From Tyto alba (lineage: Eukaryota > Chordata > Aves > Strigiformes > Tytonidae): a stretch of DNA of 64,000 nucleotides. The stretch lies in assembly GCF_018691265.1 (NCBI RefSeq), contig NW_024881313.1:768501-832500 (forward strand), in the 5' to 3' direction. Positions 52,900-64,000 of this stretch are shown here, one piece after another. The notes under the pieces are model-generated. The model saw only the letters and a list, made by a program, of their open reading frames with translations, searched no databases and was not told where the DNA came from. The position numbers and the translations under genes were made by a program. The first letter of the stretch is position 1. Every line of letters begins with the position of its first letter.

Positions 52900-55362
52900 C
52901 CACTTGTGGTCAAATAGTTATACCAGAAAATGTTTGCACCTGGAGTGAAATGCTTCTACCACATTTTTTGAGACAGACAGACACATCCCTTTAAGAACTG
53001 GGAGAGAAATTCAGTAATATTCTAATTATTCTGTTGTAACAGGTTGTCAGAGACCTGGTGGCTAAAGAAGCAGAGCAGCTTTGGTAAATGTTCCAACTGA
53101 AATGTTGAAGTGTTTTGCTCTGAAAAAGTTATAAAATGAGAATCTGAAAAATTTCTGTCTCTCCAATTTTCAACTGCTATATTTCAGCCTTTGCTTCCTG
53201 AAAATATTTGCTCATTCACATACCTCCTGCCAAAACTTTGGATAAAAATATTCTGTCCTCATAACATTGTTTTTCTTTCGTGTTGTGAGGTATGGATTAT
53301 ATGATGTCTTGGGATCCCTTTTAGTCTCTTATTCTCTGGTTCTACAAGTATGGTTTAAGAATTATAACTTCTCGCAGTGTCAATTCTTAATTCACTAAGA
53401 CAGTTTTTGAAATGTGTTGAAGTGTCATAAATGTATAGATTTGATAGAATATTTTAATAATGTCTGAAGCATCCCTTGGACTTTTTCAGGTAAGAATGTA
53501 TATTTTTAAACATTCTAATTATACTCTATGCCGTATTTCTTAATGGTTTCTTTGGAGTCACAAGAATAAAAAAGGTAAATAAGAATTTTTAAAATAGGCT
53601 AAAAAAGCATAGCAGCATGATCAGGAAGGTTGCATTGCAGAATTATATTTCCACTCCTTAAACACATATATACACAGTCAGTTCTCTGAAAAATGTGTAG
53701 TAGTTTGCAGAGACCACTTTGGATTCATACTTGTGAGCAATTCATGTGTAAGAGTTAATCAAGTGCCTCTCTGCCAGTTCTCTGGCACACATCCTTCTTT
53801 TATTGTTGTTGTGATTATAAAAACCCACTATTCTTAAATACCAATTATAACATTTTGTCCAGTTTTCTGAAATTCATTCACATATGAATGATGCTGTTGG
53901 GAATTTCTTGTGTAACTCTCATTATGCCTGCCAACCTTTTGTTCTAAGCTCTTTTCTTAAGCCCAAAACATGAAAATGCCCTTAACTTTTTTTAATATGT
54001 TCTTTTTCTCATGGGTTTATTTTTGCGTTGTTCTTGGTTGAAGCTGAGAAAACAAATGATATCTGTGAACCTGAGGTTTTTATCTTTATTGATATCTTTT
54101 GAGAGAGTATAACATTTATCTCTTTTTGTTTTAAGCAATTGTTTTGGCTTTAATCATATTTTTACTGTCTGCCCCTGCTCGTTTAAGTGAGCAGCTGAGA
54201 AGAAATAATCCACCCCTTCTTTCCACACCACTTTTGTAATGCCTACTAGAAATGGAGTGAGTAATTCTGCCACTTTCAAGGTGGTCTGTTTCATGTTAGT
54301 CTGTTCTTATGCAGCAATTGTTGTATTGAACATTGTCCACTGGATAATTGAGCAATATGACAAACATGCCACATTTGGTTGCCTTTCATCTTCTCTCCTT
54401 TGGGAGAATCTTTTAGGTCTGGTAGAATTTTGTGTGTCCTTTGGATCAGCACTGCAGAACAATCATGGTTTTGTAATTCAGAAGATTATTATCCGTGGTA
54501 TTCTTGCCCTGTTTGTTGAAAAAACTGGAAAATATGTTTTGAATGAGATGGGACTGAAGAAAAAGAGGGGCCATTCCATTTCAGAAAAACAGTTGAGTAC
54601 CAGGCGAGAGAGTTGTTCTGAGAGATGTGAGGCAGGTTACTTAACCCAAACTTTTCTCAGACAACTTTATGGATTGTGAGTCTAACTTTCAGCTGGAAAG
54701 CTGCATTTAGTTTGTGTGGCACCTTCACAGATGAATCTGAAGTCAGGAGCTGTGTGGTGAACATATGAAAGGCAACATAATAGTAAGTACTATTGGGTAT
54801 ATTAAATTGGGTAACTGGAACTAGCTTACACTTTTCTTCTTAATTTCTGAGTAAATACCATCTTTTATCTAACAAAGAAGTTTTGAAAATAAGTTAATTA
54901 TACTTGTGAAGTACTCACATCCTATGTCAGTGAAGACTGCAGGAGAGATGATGAATAGGCTGATCACTCCCATTGGGAGCGGGGTTTCAGCTTTATACAG
55001 TAAATGAGGTCCAGGGCGATTCATTGAACCCGTTGAAAAAAGCACAACATTAAGCAGTTGCTCATTAAGTGAACATTGTCCATCTTCTGAACAGAACAAA
55101 GCCATAATCTTTCAGGAAAAATATGTGAACATATTTCAAAAATGCAAATTCGTAACGATGTTAAATTAAGGCTCATAGGAGTTTCATGTTTTTAAGGGTT
55201 TAATCCTGAACCTTAATGTTCTTTTAGCACTGGGGGTTTCTGTATTTAGCATACGCACACATACATACACACATTTGTTCCAGTTTGACAGTCCTTCACA
55301 TGTTCTTTAGTGTGTTTGATTAGCATAATCACTGTGTGATTATTTCTCACTAGCCTTAGCAT

Positions 55363-55476
55363 ATGCAAATTCTTGTCTTTTGACTGACAACCATTATTAG
55401 ACAATCAGACTATAAGGATTTGCATAATCTCTGTGTGGTTACAGTATTTGTGTGCAGTACCACTGTGAATGCAAAT
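55363..55476. promoter_or_regulatory. Candidate POU/octamer cluster
   Basis: Three perfect octamer motifs lie in 114 bp: ATGCAAAT at 55363-55370, its reverse ATTTGCAT at 55418-55425, and ATGCAAAT at 55469-55476, with near-equal spacing of 55 and 51 bp. Related GCATAATCACTGTGTGATTA and GCATAATCTCTGTGTGGTTA words lie at about 55323 and 55422. POU-domain factors bind octamers; enhancer function here is inference only. Confidence 0.35.
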
Positions 55477-56801
55477 CCTTTTGCTCTGACTGGTTTCTGT
55501 ATATTCAAGCAGTATACCAGAAATACTACTGCTGTCTCAGCATCTCATTGCCAAGTGGAAAAATCTACAAGTAAAAAAATAATGAAAAATAAAGCAAGAG
55601 AGAAATACTAGAGTCACATCAGAAAGGTGAATAGACAACTGTTACAATTAAATAGCTCCATTAAAAAAATATATATAAATCCTTACACTCGTATTTCAAC
55701 AAGAGAATAAAACGCTTACTTTGGGAATTCATTCTGTATTAGTATTCATGTTACATAAGCCGGCTACACTGTTTGCATGTGACTACAGTTTTCTTTTTGA
55801 TAGATACCACTTTTTTAAAGAAAAGTTATTCTTCTGTAAATATTGCATAATATTGCAGTTGTTGCAGGTACTTTATATAAATTATTTTAAATTTAACTAA
55901 GTTGAGTAATATTTCTGTTTTATGTACATGAAAAGCATCAGGTTAGTTCTGCCCTGTTTCATTGATAAAAGCAGAAATGGTAGACACTAAGAAAAGATGT
56001 GTAAAGCTGAGTTCAATTCACAGCATAATTATTCACCAAAATTAGTAGGGCAATACTGAATAAAGTAGCTGTGAAAGGATAAACCATACATGATAGCACA
56101 TCTAGAACATTCATTTTAACCATTTGACATCATATTGTTCTACTTGCACCTGAAACCAAAATATTGTTGAACATTCATTTTTTCGGGGGTCACTTGTGCT
56201 TAATGAACTCTTCCCATCATTCCTTTTGAATTGTGTTCTTTGGTTAGTTTATAAGATTCTTATTCACAGATTAATGTGATGTTGGGAAAAAACCTGGACT
56301 GCTGGTCCTAACAATGGGATATATTTCTGATGGAAACATAGAATGTCAAATGTACTTAGGATCAAATCACTGAGCCGTTGTGGAATTGTTCTGTTTCTGA
56401 CTGGGACACCAGTACATTAAGAATGCCTCAGGTAGATTGTAAGTTATAGGTCTGACAGTTCTGGAAAACATCAGACCTACTATGCATGTTGCACAGGTTT
56501 ATTTTTTTTTTAATGTGCACAGTTAATAAATACATTCAAGAGGTTTGAGATGGATGTGCACACATAGAAATGAACTGCAATGTGTGACACCTAGTAGATC
56601 TAATACTTCCTGGAAGTTTTAGACCTGATGCACATGCTTTGTCCAACTTGAATGTGCAGCTGCAGTAGATGCCAAGTATCTCCTGGAGAAGAAGGAGCTA
56701 CTACTCAGCTGAACAGTGCCCATAATATGGGTAGTCTATATGGTAAATGGAAGGCTGAATGTCCAGCAGTTCTCCAAAACATCAGAGTTTCTGCATAAGT
56801 A

Positions 56802-56822
56802 ATTATAATATAATATAATATA
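56802..56822 (+). repeat. (TAATA)n short tandem repeat
   Basis: About four TAATA units. Small pentanucleotide microsatellite. Confidence 0.75.
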
Positions 56823-59800
56823 GCTGCATCTGTACAATTGACTGGCGTGATTGCAGGGGAAATGATTGTGAATTCTTGATGCTACTGAGACCAGAGAGGA
56901 ACTGCACAATTCTCAACTGGAAATAGTCGAATTATGCCCTGAGAAAATTTCTGGTTCAAAAAGTCCCCCAGCTATAAATGACAGTGTCTTTGTATGATTG
57001 AGGAGCTTTCCTATAGCTTTAGTAACATGAAACATTATGATGGATTAATCCATTTAAAAATGGATTAAATTCACCACTAAGTATAAACTATGGAGGACAT
57101 GATAATATTTTGTTCTTTTTTGCTTGGTAAGGCATTGTGTATGTGGTTGGTACAGGATTTATGCTGTTTCCAGTGCTCAGATTTCTCCATTTGTGGGAAC
57201 ATAATGAATGGAAGGAACCCTCACTGAATTATCTTTATTTCTTATCAATTTTACAATTAAGATGTTCACATAAGTCTCAACTCATATGTGGAATATACTA
57301 ATACCCTGCCCGAAAGTATATTACAGTGTGCTTGTTTGACTTAACTTTTGTACTTACAATTAAGTATGTTTCTAGAAATGCAGATCTACAGTATGAAACT
57401 GTACTCAGAATATCATTCCTTTAATGGTATTTCCATTGTAACACTGCATTGTGTTAGCATCTGGATTTTAAGTTCTGAGAGGTGTTGGTAGCTGTGTCAC
57501 TGAATTCACTTACCTGTTTACGTAACGGAGGTCAGTCTTCTGGTGGGCAATTTTTTGGTAAATTACCACTAAAACAGTCTACAGCAGAGATTTAGCAACC
57601 TGACATGTTTTTCTGCTCTCTTAATATAGGACCATAGTGATTTTAGTCAATCTTTTGCAGCTAATTTCTTTGTTTTGAGATAAAAATACTTTCTTACTTA
57701 TTTGATTGTTTTAGGACTACCATATGTTCCGAACAGGCTCTGATCATCCACACTATCTTCATCCTTTGCCCTGCATGCTTTTATGTATAGACATTAGTGC
57801 AATTCCATTAGTTTACTGTCAACCTCAAGCATTTGAAATGCTCATGTCATGCCCCTTACTTTTAATACAAAATTAAAAAAATAAAATAAAAATAGCTCCC
57901 TTTGGTTTATGTCCTTTTGTCATTTGAGCCTTTATGAATCAAACATGCATGCTTTCCTTTGTTATCGATTTGTTGTCATTGGTTTTAACTTAGGCATACT
58001 CTTACTCCTCTGGAATAAGAAGTCCCATAAAAAGGAATAATGAAAAATATATATATTAAAAAATTGTTGGAATTGAGTTAGAGCTCTGTGTTTGAATTTC
58101 AGTTTCAGCATAAAAAAAATTCTTCACAAAAAGAAAATAAAAGAACACTTACTAATTATTTGTGGAAAAAATATACATTTCCAAGGGAATATATTTCTCT
58201 GTAGGTAAAATTTACTAGCCTGGGTTCTGCCTTTTGCAGATATTTAATGACATTTCATGAGATGGAGACTTGGTTACAGAAGGCCTTCAAGAATAGCAGC
58301 TATGGTGGTTCTGGAAAGGTTGCCCAGGCAGGTGGTGTAATGGGATCTCCTAGGTCAACTTCTTGGTAATTTTGTGGTAGATATTTCATCCAGAAAAGCT
58401 AATTCAACAGCCACTCCTTTCATCTGCAGTCCACAAAATAAAGAGCTCTTTTGTGTTCTATGGTAAGCACAAGAACATGAAAAATGCAGCTAAGGTCTGG
58501 TCTGACAAGACTGAATTTGAAACAAGCAAGCAAAACCAAATAAGAGCTAAGAAAATGGAATAAAGGGCCAACTTCTGCCATGCCCTTGGTTTAAGTCTGG
58601 ATTTTGCTCAAGTCTGTTAAACCCCTGAAGGTCTTGGGAAGGGATTATAGTATTTGATCAAACAAAGTAAATAATATCATGTTGCCACAAATTTCAGCTT
58701 GAATAATTAAAACATACATGATATTATTGCTGTGCATTGTATGTATTGAAAACAAAAATTAACTGAATGAAATATGAAGACTTTCATATTTATCTTCATT
58801 GCCCAAACTAACAGTTACGTTGTGGTTTGCAGTGAACCTTGAGCAATGTGTTATCCCTAGACTGACCACAAATAAAGTGTGACACAGCCTACATTACGTA
58901 GTAATATATACTTAGTGCTGGGTAGTAGAAAAGCAAAAGGTAGTGAACAAGCAAACACAGGGCAGCTCACTCTCTTTTGTGTTGAAATTTACAGTGCAAA
59001 TACATTGACAAGAGGAAGTAAAGGGACATCTTGCAAACCTTTCTCTCCTGCACAGCTTTGGCAGCTGAATTGTAACCTTTCATGTGAATTGCAAACCTGT
59101 AAGTGGGAGTAAATTAAATCAGTTGCATCTAAGAAATAAAATAAAAACCCAGCAATTGTAATATAGCACTAGTAATGAGTAAAAAGCAGATTTTATCAAA
59201 GTTTGTCATGAGAACTTTTATTTCGAAAGCAAATACTACTTATGTAAGTTGAAATACAATTTATATGTGTAATTAGTAACATTCATTGAGCTTAGAAGTG
59301 CTTGGAGATTCAGTTAAGTATCTCACCGCTTGCTGATTATTTCAGCTACGTGGTATTATTTCCCTCTTTGTACTTCCCTGCAATCGTTGTTCTCTGTTTT
59401 CTGGCAATCAGCTGCCTCTCTTTGTTCCTCTGACTCTCAGCAGGGCTCCTCTCTGTCTTCCAGTGTCTGTGAGATTTGAGTGCTTATCATGCTGCACCTA
59501 GGTATCCTGTTACCTCTCTCAGATTTCCTGCACAAAACTTCTGAAGGCTTATCTGGTGCTTTTGGATGTTTGTTTGAAATTTATGGATTAGTGGTATTTC
59601 CCAAATGTAATCTCCAGGAAAAAATAATAATGTCAAAAACCACTCCAGCATTCTGCCCCAACTTTATTAGAATCTTGGGCTAAGTTTTGAAGTTTAATTC
59701 TGCTTTGCAGTATCAAAGAACAATTGGCAGAGAAGGGTTTCTTACTTTGAAACAGCTTTTCTTAATCAACTTGGAGGCTATCCAGAGCACTTCTTCATTT

Positions 59801-60961
59801 AGAGCCACAAACACAAATCATCCAGTTCACAATAAGGCCATGTAGCTGTATATCTAGAAGTCTGCATCTTTAGAAAGAGAAAGGGAAATGTGCAGATGGA
59901 TTTCTGTATCAGGAAATAAACAAGAGAAATCTGTGGAGTGATTAGGAAAGAAACACCACATTTTTCCATAAGACCAAAATAAAATTAAATGCAAAATAGA
60001 TCAGCTATTCCACACATTCATGATTTTTCTCAATTCTGAAGAATTATTTGTCTCATTCTCAATATGTGAGCATCAGTTCCCCCAGAAATTCAACCCCATT
60101 TGGAACTAGAATTCTTATTGTGAAGATGAGTAAATCTAACACAAAAAATTAGTTGTTCCATCCTATGAACCATGGTAGTACCTTTCATATAACCCTTAGA
60201 GAACTTCTTTGTTGTCTTATAGCACTTGTGAGATGATGTGAAAGAGTTTAACATGTTAACACTGAAGGCTAAACTAATATTGTCTCACAGCTGAAGTGAA
60301 TGTGAAGACAAACAGTTACACTGGATCAAAGAATGCACAATTTCTTGTTACCATGTGCTGGCTTATTCATATACTTGAGCTTGAGGTTTCCGTATTTTGG
60401 AACTGCAGTGGTGAAAGGAACAGTTCTAACGAAATGTAGGCTGAATTTCTCCAAACTTCAGCAGCAGTGAAATAGTGTCGATTGAGACCAGGTCATGCTT
60501 TAGTGTTGAAAATCTCAGGATACAGGTCTATTGGTTCTTCTGGCATAAGGAGTCACCTCTTGGGTAGTGGAGCAGTTGAAAAAGAAGAGCTGTTACTGTC
60601 TAATTACTTTCCTATGTGGTGGTGTTTTTTCTGGTCTACAGAATAGTGGTTTTGGACTGTGAGCTTTTTCAATATCATGCTACTGAGTAAAATGAGTGCC
60701 CCTAGTTTGATCACTGCAGAAAGTCTTACACAGCATGCTGTAGTGTTTCAGAGCTTGATATACTCTGACCTTAGCCATCAGTGTTATTTTTGGGTTATGT
60801 TACAGTGGCATCCTGAGTTTCTAGGAGGAATTGGTGTTCTTTTATGCTGGTGGTTGCACAAATGTATGAGGTATTTCACTTTCACATCAAATTGAAGATG
60901 ATGTTCAAACTGAGCATTTCTTCTAAACCTTTCTATAAAGCTCTGCCATTTTTCTTGTCCC

Positions 60962-60979
60962 TTTTTTTTTTTTTTTTTT
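60962..60979 (-). repeat. Poly(T) tract (poly(A) on minus strand)
   Basis: 18 T, reading as poly(A) on the minus strand. A minus-strand AATAAA (TTTATT at 60991-60996) lies 11 bases upstream of it. See the finding on possible retrocopied ends. Confidence 0.8.
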
Positions 60980-61769
60980 ACCAATCTTAATTTATTTTCA
61001 ACAGGAATTAGTTTCATATTTGGCACTGAACAGCTGCCAGGTGATACAAAATTTCTGTAGTGATCTGTTCTGGATTCACTACAATAGAGGCCATGACTGT
61101 CTACCATTACAGCTTCCATGAATAATTGATTACTCTAAAGAAAATCTCTGATTCTTTATTTATCAAATAACCCTTTGCTAACAGACTTGAAAAAAATGAA
61201 TCATAGAGACATGAGCGTAGAAAAAGATTGTTTTTCTCAAGACATATACACATTATGCTGTGTGTGAATACTGGTTATCATCAGAGTTAGACAATTACTT
61301 GTATTTGCATCATCAAAATCTGTGAAATTTTAACAATAGAATTTAAAGATAATAGCTATCAGTGACTTTACCAAGTTACTGTAAAGCTATTACTAGGTTT
61401 TAAAAATAGCTGTCAAATGCTACTTGTGCAAAAGGAATATTAATAATTTTGACCACTGAATTTGTGGAAGTGGATTTCAATTCTCCACATAAAAAAGGCT
61501 CTTAAGTAGCTTTTGTGAAATTCTCTGCCAAAATGGTACATTTTTTTATGGGACCTTGACTTGCAGATACTGCCAGATCAGCGTTCTGATAGAGGTTAGT
61601 TGAATAATTCTTTTCATGACAGTCAAAATTCATCCTTAAAGTAGGGTTTATTCAAAATAGTTTCTTCTAAATGGCTATAAAAACAATCGATAAAGGATTT
61701 GGATTTTTCATAGGTTGTGTAGAAGTTGTTTTATGGAAAAGATTACCTTATTGGTTCCTGAGAAATTAC

Positions 61770-61786
61770 TTTTTTTTTTTTTTTTT
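61770..61786 (+). repeat. Poly(T) tract
   Basis: T-run of about 17 bases, 440 bp upstream of the 62229 exon. Simple repeat. Confidence 0.75.
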
Positions 61787-62228
61787 CATAATGCTGAGAT
61801 ACTGTATGTTATTCTGGAATTCTTTGTGTATAGTATTTCTTCACATTTCCATTGATCCTTTTCTTAGTAATTTTGTTTAAAATATTCTTGTTTCATTTAG
61901 TGAGATAGCTCTTCTACAACATAAAAAACATAAATTAGTGTTTTGGTAGGCAAACTTGTGCAGCATTTACAGCTTTTAGCTTTCTTCAGTAAAGGGAGAT
62001 TGGTACATATAGAATTGAACTAAGGCTAGTTAATGACATTTTTCTTTGTTCATCTCTGTATTATGTCCTTGTAAAACTGCATAAAAAAATATTCATTTTC
62101 AAAGAAAAATAATATTTTTCTTTAGTGTGGTATATGGTATGGCATGATGCAGAATCTGTTTTGAGACTATCAATAACATAGCATACAGTGGAACAGCAAA
62201 AGCTTTTCTTTTTCTTTTCTCTTTACAG

Positions 62229-62339
62229 ATGGACCCAATTCAAAAAGCTGTAATAAATCATACATTTGGGGTTCCTCTTCCTCATCGAAGAAAGCAAATC
62301 ATATCATGCAACATTTGCCAGCTGAGATTTAATTCTGAT
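62229..62339 (+). CDS. ZNF385D: ZNF385D coding exon with first half of zinc finger 1
   Basis: This 111-bp exon (37 codons, phase 0 at both ends) encodes [20 protein letters not shown] followed by [17 protein letters not shown]. It is a hallmark block of the ZNF385 family; the [15 protein letters not shown] version fits ZNF385D, while ZNF385B as I recall has SIPPKKKQVISCNVC. The acceptor is tttctctttacag ending at 62228, after a pyrimidine-rich run from about 62205. The donor is gtaagt at 62340-62345. Residues C27 and C30 of the exon form the CxxC of a U1/matrin-type C2H2 finger. The two zinc-binding histidines (SQAxxHYKGxxH in the family) must be supplied by the next exon, outside the window. 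The exon starts exactly with ATG, so it can join in frame to the upstream exon (FNA|MDP) and could also serve as an internal initiation codon in isoforms lacking upstream exons. Confidence 0.95.
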
Positions 62340-62810
62340 GTAAGTCAATCATTTTGTATCAGATTAGATATATTTACTTATCTTCTAGGATGTGCCATAA
62401 TTTGCATAAATTTAACCTAAATGAAACATTGTGATTTCAGTTTGTGGCTCAGCAGATGAAAAGGCTGTAGGATGCTTCAAATAAACACAATTATTTGGTA
62501 GTGTTTATACACCCAGCCAGATTTTCCCTGTGGATATATCCCTGCAAGCTCATCAACATCGGTTGTGCTGCACAGAGTGTAAATAGGAAAATGGATTGAT
62601 CCATTACTGCTAATAAGGCTGAAATATTTGCTGGATCCTCATTCTTCTACCAGTCCTGATTATGTTTACCTTCCTTCTCAGCCTGTAAATGTTAGAAGGT
62701 ATTCAGATATACTTAGAGTCCTTGTGGATGTACCTTCCTTTTTCTACCTTTACCACAATATCTGACCAGCCAGAACCTTCTTGTCCTGCCAGTACAAGCT
62801 TTTAAAGAAG

Positions 62811-62852
62811 AAAAAAAAAAAAAAGCAAAACAGGTGATTTTTTTTTTTTTTT
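62811..62852. repeat. A14 and T15 tracts separated by 13 bp
   Basis: A14 (62811-62824), then GCAAAACAGGTGA, then T15 (62838-62852). This is an inverted homopolymer pair able to form a hairpin. Confidence 0.8.
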
Positions 62853-63817
62853 CAATTGGCATTTCAAAAGTAAAGCAAACTGAACTGGAATTGCTCTCTA
62901 ATATACAGAGGAAACACATCCTCCATAATTACCCAAGGAAGCTGTTCTGTGATGCTCCTTGCCAAGGAGTACCTGTTCTGGCACAGAAAAACTTCTTAGA
63001 ATTTAACTCCTTCATTTCCTTCTCCAGGATCGTTGTGTGTGCAGACAAAACCTGCCATGATACAATGTGTTTTTTTCTGCTATTGTAGTCTCTCCAGGAA
63101 GTTCATTGATGTGGATATCACTGGTGGAAACTTATATTTCCCTACCAAATGTCCTTCATTTTACTCATTTTACTAATTTAAGTGTGAAAGTTACTTCTAC
63201 CAGAATAAAAGTTTGCATTTAGAGTGAGGTCTAACCCAAAAATATCCATGAGGTTCCTTCCTTAAGCTAATCATATGAAGATGTGAAATAATTCATGTGG
63301 GCTGCTGCTTCTTTGTAGGCAGCTATTTATATACAGTTTGTAGCTATTTTTATTTTATCACTTATTTATCAAATCCATGAACTTGTCGAAAACTTAAATT
63401 GAACCTTGAATCCTTCTAAGGATTGACCACCAAGGGATGAAAATAATGCAGCTCTCTTCATTCCCCTCAGCTTTTTATTCCTTAGGAATACTTTCAACAA
63501 GTCTCAGTCACAATTTCCAGACCAGTCAGCATTGTGTACATACTTTCGCTGATGACTCCAGGTTTTGTAGTTCATGGGCTGAATGGACTCCTTCCTCTTA
63601 TAACATCGACACCATTCTCAAATAGTGGTGCAAGGAAGGGTAATACATTCCCTGGAGCTGTTGTGTCCCTCACATATAAAAATAGAAGAGTCAAATTAGG
63701 CTCTTCCATTTAGAAGCAAGATGCTAGAATTAGGACTGTGGATACTGAGCCATTCATGGGAAGGGAACAATGGTGACTTCCCTGTCACAATGGATCCCAC
63801 TGACTGTACAGCCCAGC

Positions 63818-63843
63818 TCATCACTCATAATCATCACTCATAA
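63818..63843 (+). repeat. 13-bp tandem duplication
   Basis: TCATCACTCATAA occurs twice head to tail with no mismatch. Probably a recent replication-slippage duplication. Confidence 0.9.
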
Positions 63844-64000
63844 TTTTCATCTTTGTCTTAGGAAAAATCAGGTCACACTGAATCATACATAGTATATAGC
63901 TGCAAGAGACGTCAAACGCTTTGGTGTTACATACCAGACTGAAACACCTCCTTTCAAAGAGTGTAGACCATTTGTGTGTCTGCAAAAAGATCCAAACAAA

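Larger units (their letters stand above)
23428..62228 (+). other. ZNF385D: ZNF385D intron between the two visible coding exons (38.8 kb)
   Basis: The intron is bounded by a GTAAGT donor at 23428 and a pyrimidine-rich CAG acceptor ending at 62228; it is phase 0. It is largely unique AT-rich DNA. Recognisable contents are MIR-like relics (25.85, 41.2, 44.6, 49.7 kb), a CR1 fragment (30.55-31.35 kb), a solo LTR (36.5-37.6 kb), an A/T-only tract (52.45 kb) and homopolymer tracts (24.0, 38.0, 38.8, 39.65, 43.6, 52.85, 61.0, 61.8 kb). The blocks 26.0-30.5, 31.4-36.5, 45-49, 53-55 and 56-60 kb show no feature I can name beyond short motifs given as findings. Long introns in this gene may host regulatory elements; that is inference. 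Confidence 0.9.
62340..64000 (+). other. ZNF385D: Start of the next ZNF385D intron
   Basis: The intron begins with gtaagt at 62340 and runs off the window end. The exon completing the zinc finger (SQAxxHYKG-type sequence) is not found before 64000. Apart from an A-run at 62811-62824, a T-run at 62838-62852 and a 13-bp tandem duplication at 63818-63843, I see nothing notable. Confidence 0.85.

Noticed and set aside
58290..58350. Possible second CR1 fragment (GGTTGCCCAGGCAGGTGGT)
   Set aside because: Only about 30 bases resemble the CR1 3' region; too short to support without a repeat library.
1..64000. CRISPR array, operon, phage or other prokaryotic system
   Set aside because: The split gene with GT-AG introns, CR1 and LTR elements identify vertebrate nuclear DNA; no regularly spaced direct repeats were seen.

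Overview
The window is non-coding-rich vertebrate nuclear DNA that looks avian. The evidence is a 5'-truncated CR1 LINE with the typical bird/reptile 3' part, two solo LTRs of a long GC-rich avian-type endogenous retrovirus family, and AT-rich introns with few young repeats. A songbird or related bird is an inference from the LTR type. No prokaryotic features (operons, CRISPR, ribosome binding sites) are present.

Only one gene can be supported, on the + strand: ZNF385D (zinc finger protein 385D). Two consecutive coding exons are visible. The first (23285-23427) encodes a proline-rich segment. The second (62229-62339) begins with an in-frame ATG and carries the CxxC half of the first matrin/U1-type zinc finger. 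Both have AG acceptors and GTAAGT donors, and their phases match each other and the family's protein sequence as I remember it. The upstream first coding exon and the downstream exons lie outside the window.

Layout: 1-23284 is the 3' part of a large upstream intron, with simple repeats, one solo LTR (about 11596-12546) and one MIR-like SINE relic. 23285-23427 is an exon. 23428-62228 is a 38.8 kb intron with MIR-like relics, a 795-bp CR1 fragment (about 30552-31346), an inverted second LTR copy (about 36530-37601), many homopolymer and AT tracts, and a cluster of three octamer (POU) motifs near 55.4 kb. 62229-62339 is an exon. 62340-64000 is the start of the next intron.

No convincing RNA gene, second protein gene or novel system was found. 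The best leads are the octamer cluster, a 20-bp perfect palindrome, a palindromic E-box beside a CCAAT box, a T/GT-rich tract next to a splice acceptor, a possible internal start codon of ZNF385D, and an unexplained coding-like segment near 25.2-25.7 kb.
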